Source of the DNA: DAIDKA01 sp035943195
GTDB taxonomy: Bacteria; Pseudomonadota; Gammaproteobacteria; Steroidobacterales; Steroidobacteraceae
Length of the DNA stretch: 64,000 nucleotides
Direction of reading: 5' to 3'
Assembly (NCBI GenBank): GCA_035943195.1
Contig: DASZCK010000341.1
Span: forward strand, 26,689-90,688
This document shows positions 25,358 through 33,786 of the stretch, piece by piece. Below the pieces are notes generated by a model. That model did no database searches and was not told the DNA's origin. It saw only the letters and a list, made by a program, of their open reading frames with translations. A program made the position numbers and the translations under genes. The first letter of the stretch is position 1. Every line of letters starts with the position of its first letter.

Positions 25358-27556
25358 CTAGTTGTTGGCGCGGCCGGCATCCGGCCGCGGCGCCGCACGC
25401 GGACCGCCGGGACGACCGGCTCCGCCCGCGCCGGCAGCGGGTCCTCCGGCCTTGATGGCGTTGGCGCGCGAGATCAGGAACTCGCGTATCGCCACCGAAT
25501 CTTCGGGTTTCAGGTCCTTGCCAAAGTCGCCCATGCCCTTGTCGGCCCGGCCACCGAGCAACACCACCTGATCGAAGCCCGCCTGCGTCCACAGTAGCGG
25601 CGTCACGGTGAGGTTGGGGAAGCTGGAGCGTCCCTGGAAGCCATTGGCTCCATGGCACACCGAGCAGAACTGGGTGTAGACGGTGCTGCCGTGGGCGATC
25701 ACCTCGGCCGAAGCCGTCGATGGGGGCGGATTCAGTGGCGGAGGCGTGTAGGGTGCGGGCTCCGGCAGGGTGGCCTTGCCACCCAGTGTGAACACCAGCA
25801 TGCGGGCGTTGGTGGGCGCGAAATAACCCCCCTGGCCCGCGCCGCCGACACTGGCGGCGATGTACTGCACGCCGTCGAGGCTGTAGCTGATCGGCGCGGC
25901 GAAGATGGACGTCTTGGCGTCGAAGCTCCACAGCTTGGTGCCGTTCTTGGCATCGTAGGCGCTCAAGGTCTTGCCGCCGCCATTGCCCATGAACACGAGA
26001 TTGCCGGCGGTCGCCAGCACACCGCTGGTGGGTCGGCCATTGGCACTCGCCTCGGATTGCCACACGACTTTGCGGGCGATCGGATCCCAGGCCTCGAGCC
26101 TGCCTTTCACGCCCGAGCGCGCGTACGGCTGCAGTGTGGCCGGATCTACGCGCGCACCCATGTTGATGCCGAGGCTGAAGTGGCCCGGCGCCTGCACGCT
26201 GCCCGGTGGTGGCCCCGCCATGGTGAAGTAGGCCTCCCAGGCCGGGATGTACACCAGCCCGGTCTCAGGGCTAAAGGCGTTCGGATGCCAGCTGTGTCCG
26301 CCCTGCACGCCCGGCGCGAGATCCCAGGGTTGCGTTCCATAGCGCGCGCCCGGCTCGACGATGGGGCGGCCGGTCTTCATGTCCACGCCCTTGGCCCAGT
26401 TTTCCACTGTGAATGGATCGGCGCTCAGGAGCTTGCCGGTCTTGGCGTCGAGCACATAAAAGAACCCATTCTTCGAGGGTTGCATGATGACGTGCTGCTT
26501 GTGCCCGCCGATGACGAGATCGGCCGTCATCATCGGACTGACCGCATCGTAATCCCAGGAGTCCCCCGGGGTTTCCTGGTAGTGCCACACGTATTCGCCG
26601 GTATCGGGATTTACGGCGACGATCGAGGCCGTGTACAGATCGTCATCGAGCGTCGGCTCGCGGGTGTTGGCATTCCAGGGCGAAGCGTTGCCCGTTCCGA
26701 AGTAGAGCAGGTCGGTCACCGGGTCATAGACCGCCGCGTCCCACACCGTGCCGCCGCCGCCGGCGACCTTCCACCACTCGCCGCTCCAGGTCTTCGCAGC
26801 CTTGGCCAGCGCCTTGGTTTCGAAACCCTTGGCCGGATCTCCGGGCACGGTCCAGAAGCGCCACACTTCCTTGCCGGTCTCCGCGTCGAAGGCGGCGATC
26901 CAGCCCCGTACGCCGTATTCACCGCCGGAGGCGCCGATGAATACCTTGCCCTTGGCTACACGCGGCGCCATGGTGATGGAGTACTGCTTGCCCATCTCGC
27001 CCAGGCCGAGACTGTCCGGAACGGTGTCGGTGGACCACACTTGCTTGCCGGTTTTCGCATCGATGGCGACCAGGCGGGCATCGAGGGTGCCGATGATGAT
27101 CTTGCCGTCCCAGGCCGCGATGCCACGGTTCACCAGTCCCACGTTGTAGCGCAGGCGCTCGCCACGGATGCTGGGGTTGTAGGTCCATAGGGGCTTGCCG
27201 CTCTTGCCATCGAAGGCCTGGACGACGTCGCGCGAGGTCGAGACATAGATGACGCCGTCGATGTACAGGGGCGACCCATGCTGGTCCTGGTTGGTCTCGT
27301 AGTCCCCGTACCAGGCCAGGCCCAGCGTGCCGACATTGCCGGAGTTGATCTGGGTGAGCTGGCTGAAACGCTGCTCGGAGTAGGTGCCCCCGTAGGTCAT
27401 CCATTGGCCGGGCTCGGAATTCGCCTTCACCAGGCGTTTGGCGGTGACGTTGGCGGCAGGCGTGGCGGCGCTCGCCGTGCTGCCCAGTGCGCCCCAGGAT
27501 GCGATGGCGGCGGACAGCAGCAGGCTAGTGCCCAAGGCGCGACGACGAATCAGCAT
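25358..27556 (-). CDS. PQQ-dependent dehydrogenase with C-terminal haem c (quinohemoprotein ADH-like)
   Basis: A 732-residue periplasmic enzyme with a signal peptide (LLLSAAIASWGALGSTASA). Eight-bladed propeller motifs are numerous: AWYGDYETNQDQHGSPLYID, VVQAFDGKSGKPLWTYNP, GTLDARLVAIDAKTGKQVWS, IAAFDAETGKEVWRFWTVPG, GTGNASPWNANTREP, VAVNPDTGEYVWHYQETPGD and LGGADKGM-like tail parts. A cytochrome c domain at about residues 610-700 has CSVCHGANG. Oxidised alcohol electrons would pass from PQQ to this haem. The usual adjacent-cysteine pair of the active site (CC before DVVNRG) is replaced by RYNVGLVNRG. It lies beside aldehyde dehydrogenase and cytochrome genes further downstream. The substrate is unknown. 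Confidence 0.9.
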   Translation of the reverse strand: MLIRRRALGTSLLLSAAIASWGALGSTASAATPAANVTAKRLVKANSEPGQWMTYGGTYSEQRFSQLTQINSGNVGTLGLAWYGDYETNQDQHGSPLYIDGVIYVSTSRDVVQAFDGKSGKPLWTYNPSIRGERLRYNVGLVNRGIAAWDGKIIIGTLDARLVAIDAKTGKQVWSTDTVPDSLGLGEMGKQYSITMAPRVAKGKVFIGASGGEYGVRGWIAAFDAETGKEVWRFWTVPGDPAKGFETKALAKAAKTWSGEWWKVAGGGGTVWDAAVYDPVTDLLYFGTGNASPWNANTREPTLDDDLYTASIVAVNPDTGEYVWHYQETPGDSWDYDAVSPMMTADLVIGGHKQHVIMQPSKNGFFYVLDAKTGKLLSADPFTVENWAKGVDMKTGRPIVEPGARYGTQPWDLAPGVQGGHSWHPNAFSPETGLVYIPAWEAYFTMAGPPPGSVQAPGHFSLGINMGARVDPATLQPYARSGVKGRLEAWDPIARKVVWQSEASANGRPTSGVLATAGNLVFMGNGGGKTLSAYDAKNGTKLWSFDAKTSIFAAPISYSLDGVQYIAASVGGAGQGGYFAPTNARMLVFTLGGKATLPEPAPYTPPPLNPPPSTASAEVIAHGSTVYTQFCSVCHGANGFQGRSSFPNLTVTPLLWTQAGFDQVVLLGGRADKGMGDFGKDLKPEDSVAIREFLISRANAIKAGGPAAGAGGAGRPGGPRAAPRPDAGRANN

Positions 27557-27728
27557 GGAAACCCCCCGACAGTCAGAAGCGTGATGTTCTAAGGACGGCC
27601 GGGATTTTATCCCTAAGCTTGCCGGGCGGTGCGACGACGCCCGTTACAGGTGCCGTGGTCGCGGCAACAAGCGATACTTGCAGGGATTGCGGGTCTCTAA
27701 TTTAACTTAATATCGGGGTTGGGAGACG

Positions 27729-30700
27729 GTGGCGCCGACAGTTCCGCAGGCGGAAGAGCCGACTGGCTTGAAGTTTCTGGCCGGTGGCGGGGAGATGGGT
27801 GCCCGCATGCGGGCGTTGGACTGGAGCCGGACGTCGCTCGGTTCCCCGGAAAACTGGCCGCAATCCCTGAAGACCATCGTGCGGGTCATGCTCGACTCCC
27901 GCTATGCGATGTGGATGTTGTGGGGCCCGGAGCTCACTTTTTTCTGCAACGACGCCTACCTGCCGACGGTGGGCATCAAGCGCGACTGGGTGCTCGGCGC
28001 CCGCTCCAACAAGGTCTGGGAGGAGATCTGGTCGGACATCTGGCCGCGCATCCGCAAGGTGCTCGAGCAGGGTCAGGCCACTTGGGACGAAGGCCTGCTG
28101 CTGTTTCTCGAACGCAGCGGATTTCGCGAAGAGACCTACCACACCTTCTCCTACAGCCCGGTCTATGACGACGACATTCACATCGCGGGCATGCTGTGTG
28201 TGGTCACCGAAGTCACCGAGCGGGTGATCAGCGAACGGCGCCTGCGGGTGCTGCGCGACCTGGCGGCGCGGGCGGCCGGCGAGGAGACCGTGCGCGAAGC
28301 CCTTGCGCGACTGATGCGGGTCATTGGGGATGACCTGCTCGATGTGCCCTTCGCGGCGCTGTACCAGCTGGATGAGAAGGAAGGCAGGGCCCGACTCGCG
28401 GCACACTTTGGCCCGCTGCCCGAAGCCCTGCGGCCCCCCGAACTGCCCGTGGCGGCGGACCTGCCCTGGCCCATCGGTGCCGTGGATGAAAAGGAGGAGG
28501 CGCGGCTGGTCGATATTCCCGCGCAATTCGTGATTCCGGCGCCGTTCTGGCCGGAGGATAGCGTCGCACGCGCCATCGTTCTACCGGTACTGGGGCATGG
28601 CTCCGCGCGCTGCGCCGCGATCCTGGTGGCCGGGGTTTCGACGCGCCGCGCCCTGGATGACGGCTATCGCGGCTTCTTTGATCTGGTCGCGGGCCACTTC
28701 ACCGCGGCGATCGCGGATGCGCAGGCCTATGAGGATGAGCGGCGCCGCGCCGAGGCGCTCGCGGAAATCGATCGCGCCAAAACCCAGTTCTTCTCCAACG
28801 TCAGCCATGAGTTTCGCACGCCGCTGACGCTGATGCTGGGGCCGGTGGCCGAGGCGGCGAACGATCCGCAGGTGCCGGATGCGCTGCGTTCCCAGCTGCA
28901 GCTCGCGCATCGCAATTCCCTGCGGCTGCTCAAGCTCGTCAACAGCCTGCTGGATTTTTCCAGGATCGAGGCCGGGCGCGTGCAGTCCTCCTTCGAACCG
29001 GTCGACCTTGGAGCCCTGACCAGTGATCTCGCCAGCGCCTTTCGGGCCGCAATTGAAGGCGCTGAGCTTGAATTTCGGGTCGAGTGCGAAGCTGTCGGAC
29101 AGACCTTTGTGGATCGGGAGATGTGGGAGAAGATCGTCCTGAATCTGCTCTCCAATGCCTTCAAGTTCACCTTCCGGGGAGGCATTTCGGTACGACTGCG
29201 CGCCGCGGCCCGTGAGGCGGTGCTCGAAGTCGCGGACACCGGTGTCGGGATCGCGGCCGCGGAGCTGCCCAGGATATTCGAACGCTTCCATCGCATCGAA
29301 GGCAGTGCCGGGCGCACCCAGGAGGGATCCGGCATCGGCCTCGCACTGGTGCAGGAGCTGGTCAAACTCCACGGCGGCGCAGTCGAGGTCGACAGTGAAC
29401 TGGAGCAGGGCACGACGTTTCGGGTGCGGCTGCCTTTGGGGTGCGCCCACCTGCCCGCCGAACGAATCAGGACCGGACCGGCACCCAGTTCCACCGGGCT
29501 GAAGGCCGAGGCATATGTACAGGAGGCCTTGCGTTGGCTGCCCCGGCGCGCCCCGGAAACTTTCCTGCCACTGGCGGTTCCAATGGAAGTGGCGGCTTCA
29601 ACGGCGGCTGCGGACCCGCGCCAACCGTTGGCGCGCATCCTGCTTGCGGATGACAACGCGGACATGCGTGTCTACTTGGGTGAGCTGCTCTGCCGCGATT
29701 ACACGGTGGAGACCGTTGCCGATGGCGAAGCGGCCTTGGCGGCATTGCAGCGCGAGCCCGCGGACCTGGTGATCTCCGATGTCATGATGCCGCGCCTGGA
29801 CGGCTTCGGACTGCTCAAGGCGGTGCGGGCCGATACCGTGATGCATGCCATGCCCTTCATACTGCTATCGGCCCGCGCGGGTGAAGCGGCGCGAGCCGAA
29901 GGGCTGGAGGCGCGCGCCGACGACTATCTCATCAAGCCGTTCTTCGCGCGTGAGCTCCTGTCGCGGGTGGACGCGCTGCTGACGCTTTCCCGAATGCGTC
30001 GCGCGGGTGAGGAGCGCCTGCGTGCCTACATGGACAGCCTCACCGATGGCTTCTATGTGCTGGATTCGGCGATGCGCTTCTCCTTCGTGAATTCCACGAT
30101 TACGGCGCGCATGGGCAAGACCCGCGAGCAGCTCCTGGGCAGACGGGTCTGGGATGTCATACCGGAGGCGGTGGGTACCGAAAGTCATGTCCACTTGAGC
30201 CGCGCCCTGCATAAGCGCGCACCCGTCGAATACGAGGTCTATTTCCCTCCCTGGCTGGCATGGTTCCGGAACAAGGTCTACCCCACGCCCGACGGCGGCA
30301 TCGCGGTGTATTCCAAGGACATCACCGAGGAACGACGCGCCGAGAAGCTGATCGAGCAACAAAATGCCGACCTTCGCGAGGCGGATCAGCAGAAGGATGA
30401 GTTCCTGGCCATGCTGGCGCATGAGCTGAGAAATCCGCTGGCCTCCATCGGCAATGCGGGCGAGATTCTGACGCGCATCACCCAGGGTGGAAGCGGCACC
30501 GAGTTGCCACTCGCGCTGCTGAAACGCCAGACCCGGCAGCTCACGCGTCTGGTCGATGACCTGCTGGACATATCGCGCATTGCGCGGGGCCGGATCACCT
30601 TGGATGAGCGCTCACTCGAGCTGGGTGCCGTCATCGACCAGGCGATCGAAAGCGTACAGCCGCTGATCCAGGAGAAATCGCATCGCCTGATCACGGTAAA

Positions 30701-31478
30701 GCATCACATACCGTTGTACGTCCGCGGCGATCTGGCGCGGCTGGTGCAGTCGTTCTCGAACCTGCTGCACAACGCGGCCAAGTACACCGACCCGGGCGGG
30801 GAGATACGCGTCGCGATGTTCGATGTCGATGACGAGGTACTGGTCGAGGTTTGCGATAACGGCGTCGGTATTAGCGCCGACCTCTTGCCGCATGTGTTCG
30901 ATCTGTTCGTGCAAAGCGAACGCAAGTTGGATCGCTCCCAGGGTGGCGTCGGCATCGGGCTGTCCGTGGTCAAGCGTCTGATCGGCATGCACTCTGGCAC
31001 GGTCACGGTGGCCAGCTCCGGCCCGGGTGAGGGCGCGACTTTCGCCGTCCGGCTGCCGCGCATTGCGGCGCCCGAGGCCGCGCAGCCGCTGCCCCCGGCC
31101 GCGATCGCTGCTCGGCGGCGCATCCTGGTCGTGGATGACAATATCGACGCCGCTGATTCGTTGGCCATGCTGCTGCAGCTGGATGGTCACGAGGTGGAGG
31201 CAGCCTACGGCGGTGCCGCTGCCATCGAGGCCGTGCAGCGCTGGCAGCCGCAGATGATATTTCTGGATATCGGCCTGCCGGAAATGGACGGCTACGAGGT
31301 CGCGCGCCGCCTGCGTGCGCAGCACCCGCCGACTTCATTGCGACTGATTGCGCTCACCGGTTATGGCCAGCAAGAAGACGTCGAACGCTCCTATGCGGCC
31401 GGTTTCAATGACCATCTCGTCAAGCCGGTGTCCGCCGAGGCGCTGGAGGCCATTCTGGCGGCCGGCTCGCCGGCCTAA
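27729..31478 (+). CDS. Hybrid sensor histidine kinase with two kinase cores and two receiver domains
   Basis: A 1249-residue cytoplasmic protein beginning at GTG 27729, preceded by GGGAG. Domains in order: N-terminal PAS-like region (WGPELTFFCNDAYLPTVG), GAF-like region to about 330, HisKA 1 (NVSHEFRTPLTLMLG, His near 360), HATPase 1 (NLLSNAFKFTF, GVGIAAAELPRIFERFHRIE, GSGIGLALVQELV), receiver 1 (ILLADDNADMRVYL, phospho-Asp in ISDVMMPRLDG), PAS (LTDGFYVLDSAMRFSFVNST), HisKA 2 (LAMLAHELRNPLASIGNAGE, His near 896), HATPase 2 (NLLHNAAKYTDPGG, GVGISADLLPHVFDLFVQSE, GVGIGLSVVKRLIG), and receiver 2 (RILVVDDNIDAADSLAMLLQ, IFLDIGLPEMDGYEV). All key residues are present. No TM helix is evident. The gene is alone on its strand and its output partner is not nearby. 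Confidence 0.92.
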   Translation: MAPTVPQAEEPTGLKFLAGGGEMGARMRALDWSRTSLGSPENWPQSLKTIVRVMLDSRYAMWMLWGPELTFFCNDAYLPTVGIKRDWVLGARSNKVWEEIWSDIWPRIRKVLEQGQATWDEGLLLFLERSGFREETYHTFSYSPVYDDDIHIAGMLCVVTEVTERVISERRLRVLRDLAARAAGEETVREALARLMRVIGDDLLDVPFAALYQLDEKEGRARLAAHFGPLPEALRPPELPVAADLPWPIGAVDEKEEARLVDIPAQFVIPAPFWPEDSVARAIVLPVLGHGSARCAAILVAGVSTRRALDDGYRGFFDLVAGHFTAAIADAQAYEDERRRAEALAEIDRAKTQFFSNVSHEFRTPLTLMLGPVAEAANDPQVPDALRSQLQLAHRNSLRLLKLVNSLLDFSRIEAGRVQSSFEPVDLGALTSDLASAFRAAIEGAELEFRVECEAVGQTFVDREMWEKIVLNLLSNAFKFTFRGGISVRLRAAAREAVLEVADTGVGIAAAELPRIFERFHRIEGSAGRTQEGSGIGLALVQELVKLHGGAVEVDSELEQGTTFRVRLPLGCAHLPAERIRTGPAPSSTGLKAEAYVQEALRWLPRRAPETFLPLAVPMEVAASTAAADPRQPLARILLADDNADMRVYLGELLCRDYTVETVADGEAALAALQREPADLVISDVMMPRLDGFGLLKAVRADTVMHAMPFILLSARAGEAARAEGLEARADDYLIKPFFARELLSRVDALLTLSRMRRAGEERLRAYMDSLTDGFYVLDSAMRFSFVNSTITARMGKTREQLLGRRVWDVIPEAVGTESHVHLSRALHKRAPVEYEVYFPPWLAWFRNKVYPTPDGGIAVYSKDITEERRAEKLIEQQNADLREADQQKDEFLAMLAHELRNPLASIGNAGEILTRITQGGSGTELPLALLKRQTRQLTRLVDDLLDISRIARGRITLDERSLELGAVIDQAIESVQPLIQEKSHRLITVKHHIPLYVRGDLARLVQSFSNLLHNAAKYTDPGGEIRVAMFDVDDEVLVEVCDNGVGISADLLPHVFDLFVQSERKLDRSQGGVGIGLSVVKRLIGMHSGTVTVASSGPGEGATFAVRLPRIAAPEAAQPLPPAAIAARRRILVVDDNIDAADSLAMLLQLDGHEVEAAYGGAAAIEAVQRWQPQMIFLDIGLPEMDGYEVARRLRAQHPPTSLRLIALTGYGQQEDVERSYAAGFNDHLVKPVSAEALEAILAAGSPA

Positions 31479-31492
31479 GGCGCGGCGAACCT

Positions 31493-31912
31493 TCAGAACA
31501 TGGTATTCGCATGCGGCATCCGGTCCGGGATGGGCTGGACCACATCCCAATGCTCGACGATCCTGCCGTTGTCGAGCCGGAAGATGTTGACTCCGGCTTC
31601 GCCGTTCTGCGTTGGGCCATTGAACGAGCGCACATGGACCGCGACCATGTCACCCTCGATGAAGACGCGCCGGATCTCGATCCGGAACTGCGGATACTGG
31701 TCGGCAAGGCGGATGAAGAACTCTCGCAGACCCTCGGCGCCGTCGCGGGCGCCGGGATTGTGCTGGATGTATTCGCCGCCCAGATGTCTGAAGGCCCCGG
31801 CATAGTCGCGGCGGTTGAAGGCGTTCTCATAAAAGTCGAGTACCACGTCCCGGTTGCGCCGCTCCTTCTCTGAGTAGGCCGATTCGGGACTGGCACAGAC
31901 AGCGCCTGGCAT
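31493..31912 (-). CDS. SnoaL/NTF2-like protein (paralogue A)
   Basis: A 139-residue protein with AGGAGG just before its ATG at 31912. It has the SnoaL-like pattern: NRDVVLDFYENAFNRRDYAG, EYIQHNPGARDGAEGLREFF, VFIEGDMVAVHVRSFNG and VNIFRLDNGRIVEHWDVVQP, ending PHANTMF. The IVEHWDV..P ending and the (A)NTMF tail match the gene at 5342-5938 and the next gene upstream. NTF2-like members of this type act as polyketide cyclases, epoxide hydrolases or isomerases, or just bind ligands. The frame is open to 31993 but that part overlaps paralogue B. It probably forms an operon with it (23 bp gap). Confidence 0.85.
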   Translation of the reverse strand: MPGAVCASPESAYSEKERRNRDVVLDFYENAFNRRDYAGAFRHLGGEYIQHNPGARDGAEGLREFFIRLADQYPQFRIEIRRVFIEGDMVAVHVRSFNGPTQNGEAGVNIFRLDNGRIVEHWDVVQPIPDRMPHANTMF

Positions 31913-31935
31913 CGTGTTTCCTCCTGCCGCGTGCC

Positions 31936-32328
31936 TTAGAACATCGAATTGTCGTTGCTGGCGGTCGCGGGCACGTCCTGCAGCACATCCCAATGCTCGA
32001 CCACCTTGCCGTTCTCCAGGCGGAAAATGTCGACCACCGCCTTGGTGCCCGGGCTGTTGTTCCCGCGGCTGTGCATCAGGACGTAGTCACCATCGGAGAT
32101 CATGCGCACGAAGTCGACCTGGAGGTCCGGAAAGGCGGTCTTTGCGACCTCGATGAACTGCGCCAGACCTTCGGGGCCATCGGCTCCGTAGGTGCTGTGT
32201 TGACGGTAGTAGGGGCCGATGTACGCGCGGGCGGCAGCAAAGTCCTTGCGGTTGATTGCCAGGTCATAATATTCCGCAATCAACTGCTTGTTGCGCCGGG
32301 CCTGCTGCGCCCGCGTGTCGTCGACCAT
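31936..32328 (-). CDS. SnoaL/NTF2-like protein (paralogue B)
   Basis: A 130-residue protein closely similar in layout to paralogue A: NKQLIAEYYDLAINRKDFAA, YYRQHSTYGADGPEGLAQF, MISDGDYVLMHSRGNN, VVDIFRLENGKVVEHWDVLQ and the tail NDNSMF. The ATG at 32328 lies 4 bp after the stop of the upstream gene at 32333, giving translational coupling. It shares the conserved end WDV and the N/S-MF terminus with the two other paralogues in the window. The function is unknown. Confidence 0.85.
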   Translation of the reverse strand: MVDDTRAQQARRNKQLIAEYYDLAINRKDFAAARAYIGPYYRQHSTYGADGPEGLAQFIEVAKTAFPDLQVDFVRMISDGDYVLMHSRGNNSPGTKAVVDIFRLENGKVVEHWDVLQDVPATASNDNSMF

Positions 32329-32332
32329 GGGG

Positions 32333-32692
32333 TCAGGGCGCCTTCTTGACCGAAAAGTCGAAGGGCATGCCCATGAATTCCGTATGCAGCTTGATCTCTT
32401 TGCCGGAGACGACACCGGTATAGCTGAAATTCATGGCCGTGCCTTGCATATCGAATGCGAGGTCGAAGGAGATCTTGTCGCCGTTGATCTTGCCGTTCTT
32501 GATCATGACGGCGCTGCCGTCCGGGCCGGTGGTCGTCCCCGTCAGGGTGGCGCCGTCGGTCTTGAAGACGTAGTTCACCTCGAACGGACCTTGATCGGTG
32601 GTCAGCGTGCCGGTCCATTTTCCGTCGAGATCGCCGGCGAAGGCGACGGCACTGGCAAGCACGAATACCAAGGCAAGGGCAAGTTTTCTCAT
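32333..32692 (-). CDS. Small secreted protein with an internal Gly/Asp-rich beta domain
   Basis: A 119-residue protein with a clear signal peptide (MRKLALALVFVLASAVAFAG). The mature part reads like an all-beta domain: LDGKWTGTLTTDQGPFEVNY, KTDGATLTGTTTGPDGSAVM, IKNGKINGDKISFDLAFDMQ and MNFSYTGVVSGKEIKLHTEF. It resembles small periplasmic lipid-binding-like proteins found in many proteobacteria, but I do not name a family. GGAG precedes the ATG at 32692. The same frame continues upstream into a quinoprotein remnant (32716-33020), but the signal peptide marks the true start. The stop is 4 bp before the start of paralogue B. Confidence 0.85.
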   Translation of the reverse strand: MRKLALALVFVLASAVAFAGDLDGKWTGTLTTDQGPFEVNYVFKTDGATLTGTTTGPDGSAVMIKNGKINGDKISFDLAFDMQGTAMNFSYTGVVSGKEIKLHTEFMGMPFDFSVKKAP

Positions 32693-32715
32693 TGGATGCT
32701 CCACAAGGTAAAGGT

Positions 32716-33020
32716 TGAAAATGGGTCGGGCGCTAGGGCTTCTCGAAGCGGCGTTCAGACGCGTGTGCCACAGCATGCTGCCATTGGTTTCATCATAGGC
32801 AGAGACGTTGCGGTCGACATCTGCGACGAACACGAGACCTCCGGCGGTGACCAGTGCGGCGCTGGCAAGGGGCATGCGCTGACGATGCCTCCAGAGTATC
32901 GCATGAGTCGTAAGATTCAGGGCCACGAGCCGTCCAAAATTGCCGTCGTGATCCGTTGGCGGGCGGGCGCTGAAGTGAATATCGACCCCGCCCTTGGCGG
33001 TGTGGGAGGGTGCCGGCCCC
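32716..33020 (-). pseudogene. Fragment of a PQQ-dependent dehydrogenase
   Basis: On the minus strand this stretch reads TAKGGVDIHFSARPPT, then GRLVALNLTTHAILWRHRQR, ASAALVTAGGLVFVADVDRN and VSAYDETNGSMLWHTRLNAA. These are propeller-blade motifs of a PQQ quinoprotein (W-motif LWxTRL, GGLVFV.DVDR). Only about 100 residues remain, roughly one and a half blades, with no start, no haem domain and no usual C-terminal blades. The fragment reads directly into the next small gene's signal peptide. It is a clear pseudogene relic of a second dehydrogenase, different from the one at 25358. Confidence 0.8.
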
Positions 33021-33120
33021 AGGGCCTGCTCAAACACCCAGCGTCCCGGTTTGAGGGTGCAGTGCGACAGAGTACACCGGTCCTGGCCGGTATCACGCCG
33101 ACCGCCGGCGTCGTTCGGCC

Positions 33121-33311
33121 CGAAACCTCTGCCACGGCAAAGGGCCCGGACGCCGCCCACGGCAGAGCCGTGTACGTGCAGGTGTGCAGTGGGTCAGACG
33201 CCCAGGATATTTCCTGTACCGCGCAGCGCTCAGGATGAGCGCGACGTAGGCGACGTAGCCGCCTTCCTGAGCCACGGGCACAAGTGGCTTAAGAGGATTC
33301 CTACGAACTGA
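33121..33311 (+). pseudogene. Possible decayed class I cytochrome c segment
   Basis: On the plus strand the residues DAAHGRAVYVQVC and the shifted frame containing DVGDVAAFLSHGHKWL resemble the start (GxxVYxxxC) and the end (DVAAFL) of class I cytochrome c domains, although the haem motif CxxCH is absent and the two parts lie in different frames. If real, it is a frameshifted relic; if not, it is chance similarity in a region of low constraint. The stretch 33021-33417 contains no intact gene that I can support. Confidence 0.28.
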
Positions 33312-33417
33312 AACGCGGACGCCGTACGGCAAGGACGGTGTTGAGCCAATGGTCCGCGCCCTCTCCCCAGGCGATGATATTGCTCGACACGACAAATGCG
33401 TGTTGCGGGAGAGAGTA

Positions 33418-33786
33418 ATGTCACTGCGAATCGGGCTCTTATGGGCCCCCGTATTTCTGAGCACCCTCGCGGCAGGGTGTGTAACCGAAGGCGCTCCGCC
33501 GGTGGAAGAGGTCACGCGGGCGCGAGCCGTCGTTGAACAGGCCGACAAGGCCGGGGCGCAACGTTATGCGGCAGCCGATCTGCAGCGCGCCCACGACGAA
33601 CTCACCAGCGCCGAGCAAGCCAATGCGCAACAGAAGTTTGATGAGGCACGCTGGTATGCGCAGGCGGCCGAGGTCGATGCGGATCTCGCCACGGCGCGCA
33701 ATTCGGCGGGCGCGGCCCAGCAAGCCGCGCATGAGGTGGTCAAGGCCAACGACACGCTGCGCCAAGAGTCGGGGAGAGTGCCATGA
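33418..33786 (+). CDS. DUF4398-domain lipoprotein
   Basis: A 122-residue lipoprotein with GGGAGAG before ATG 33418. The signal peptide ends in the lipobox LAAGC. The remainder is alpha-helical and rich in Ala, Glu and Gln: ARAVVEQADKAGAQRYAAAD, LQRAHDELTSAEQANAQQKF and DEARWYAQAAEVDADLATAR, matching DUF4398, which is found with OmpA-like proteins. The stop overlaps the ATG of the next gene by four bases. The pair is a common lipoprotein-OmpA module; the function is likely envelope anchoring. Confidence 0.85.
   Translation: MSLRIGLLWAPVFLSTLAAGCVTEGAPPVEEVTRARAVVEQADKAGAQRYAAADLQRAHDELTSAEQANAQQKFDEARWYAQAAEVDADLATARNSAGAAQQAAHEVVKANDTLRQESGRVP

Noticed and set aside
25652..27190. A 512-codon open frame on the plus strand opposite the quinohemoprotein gene
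   Set aside because: No domain motif or signal; the opposite strand carries a clear PQQ dehydrogenase.
27687..27713. TTGCGG-N15-TAATAT as promoter of the hybrid kinase gene
   Set aside because: The spacing is short and the -35 is weak; it is possible but not supported enough to list as a feature.
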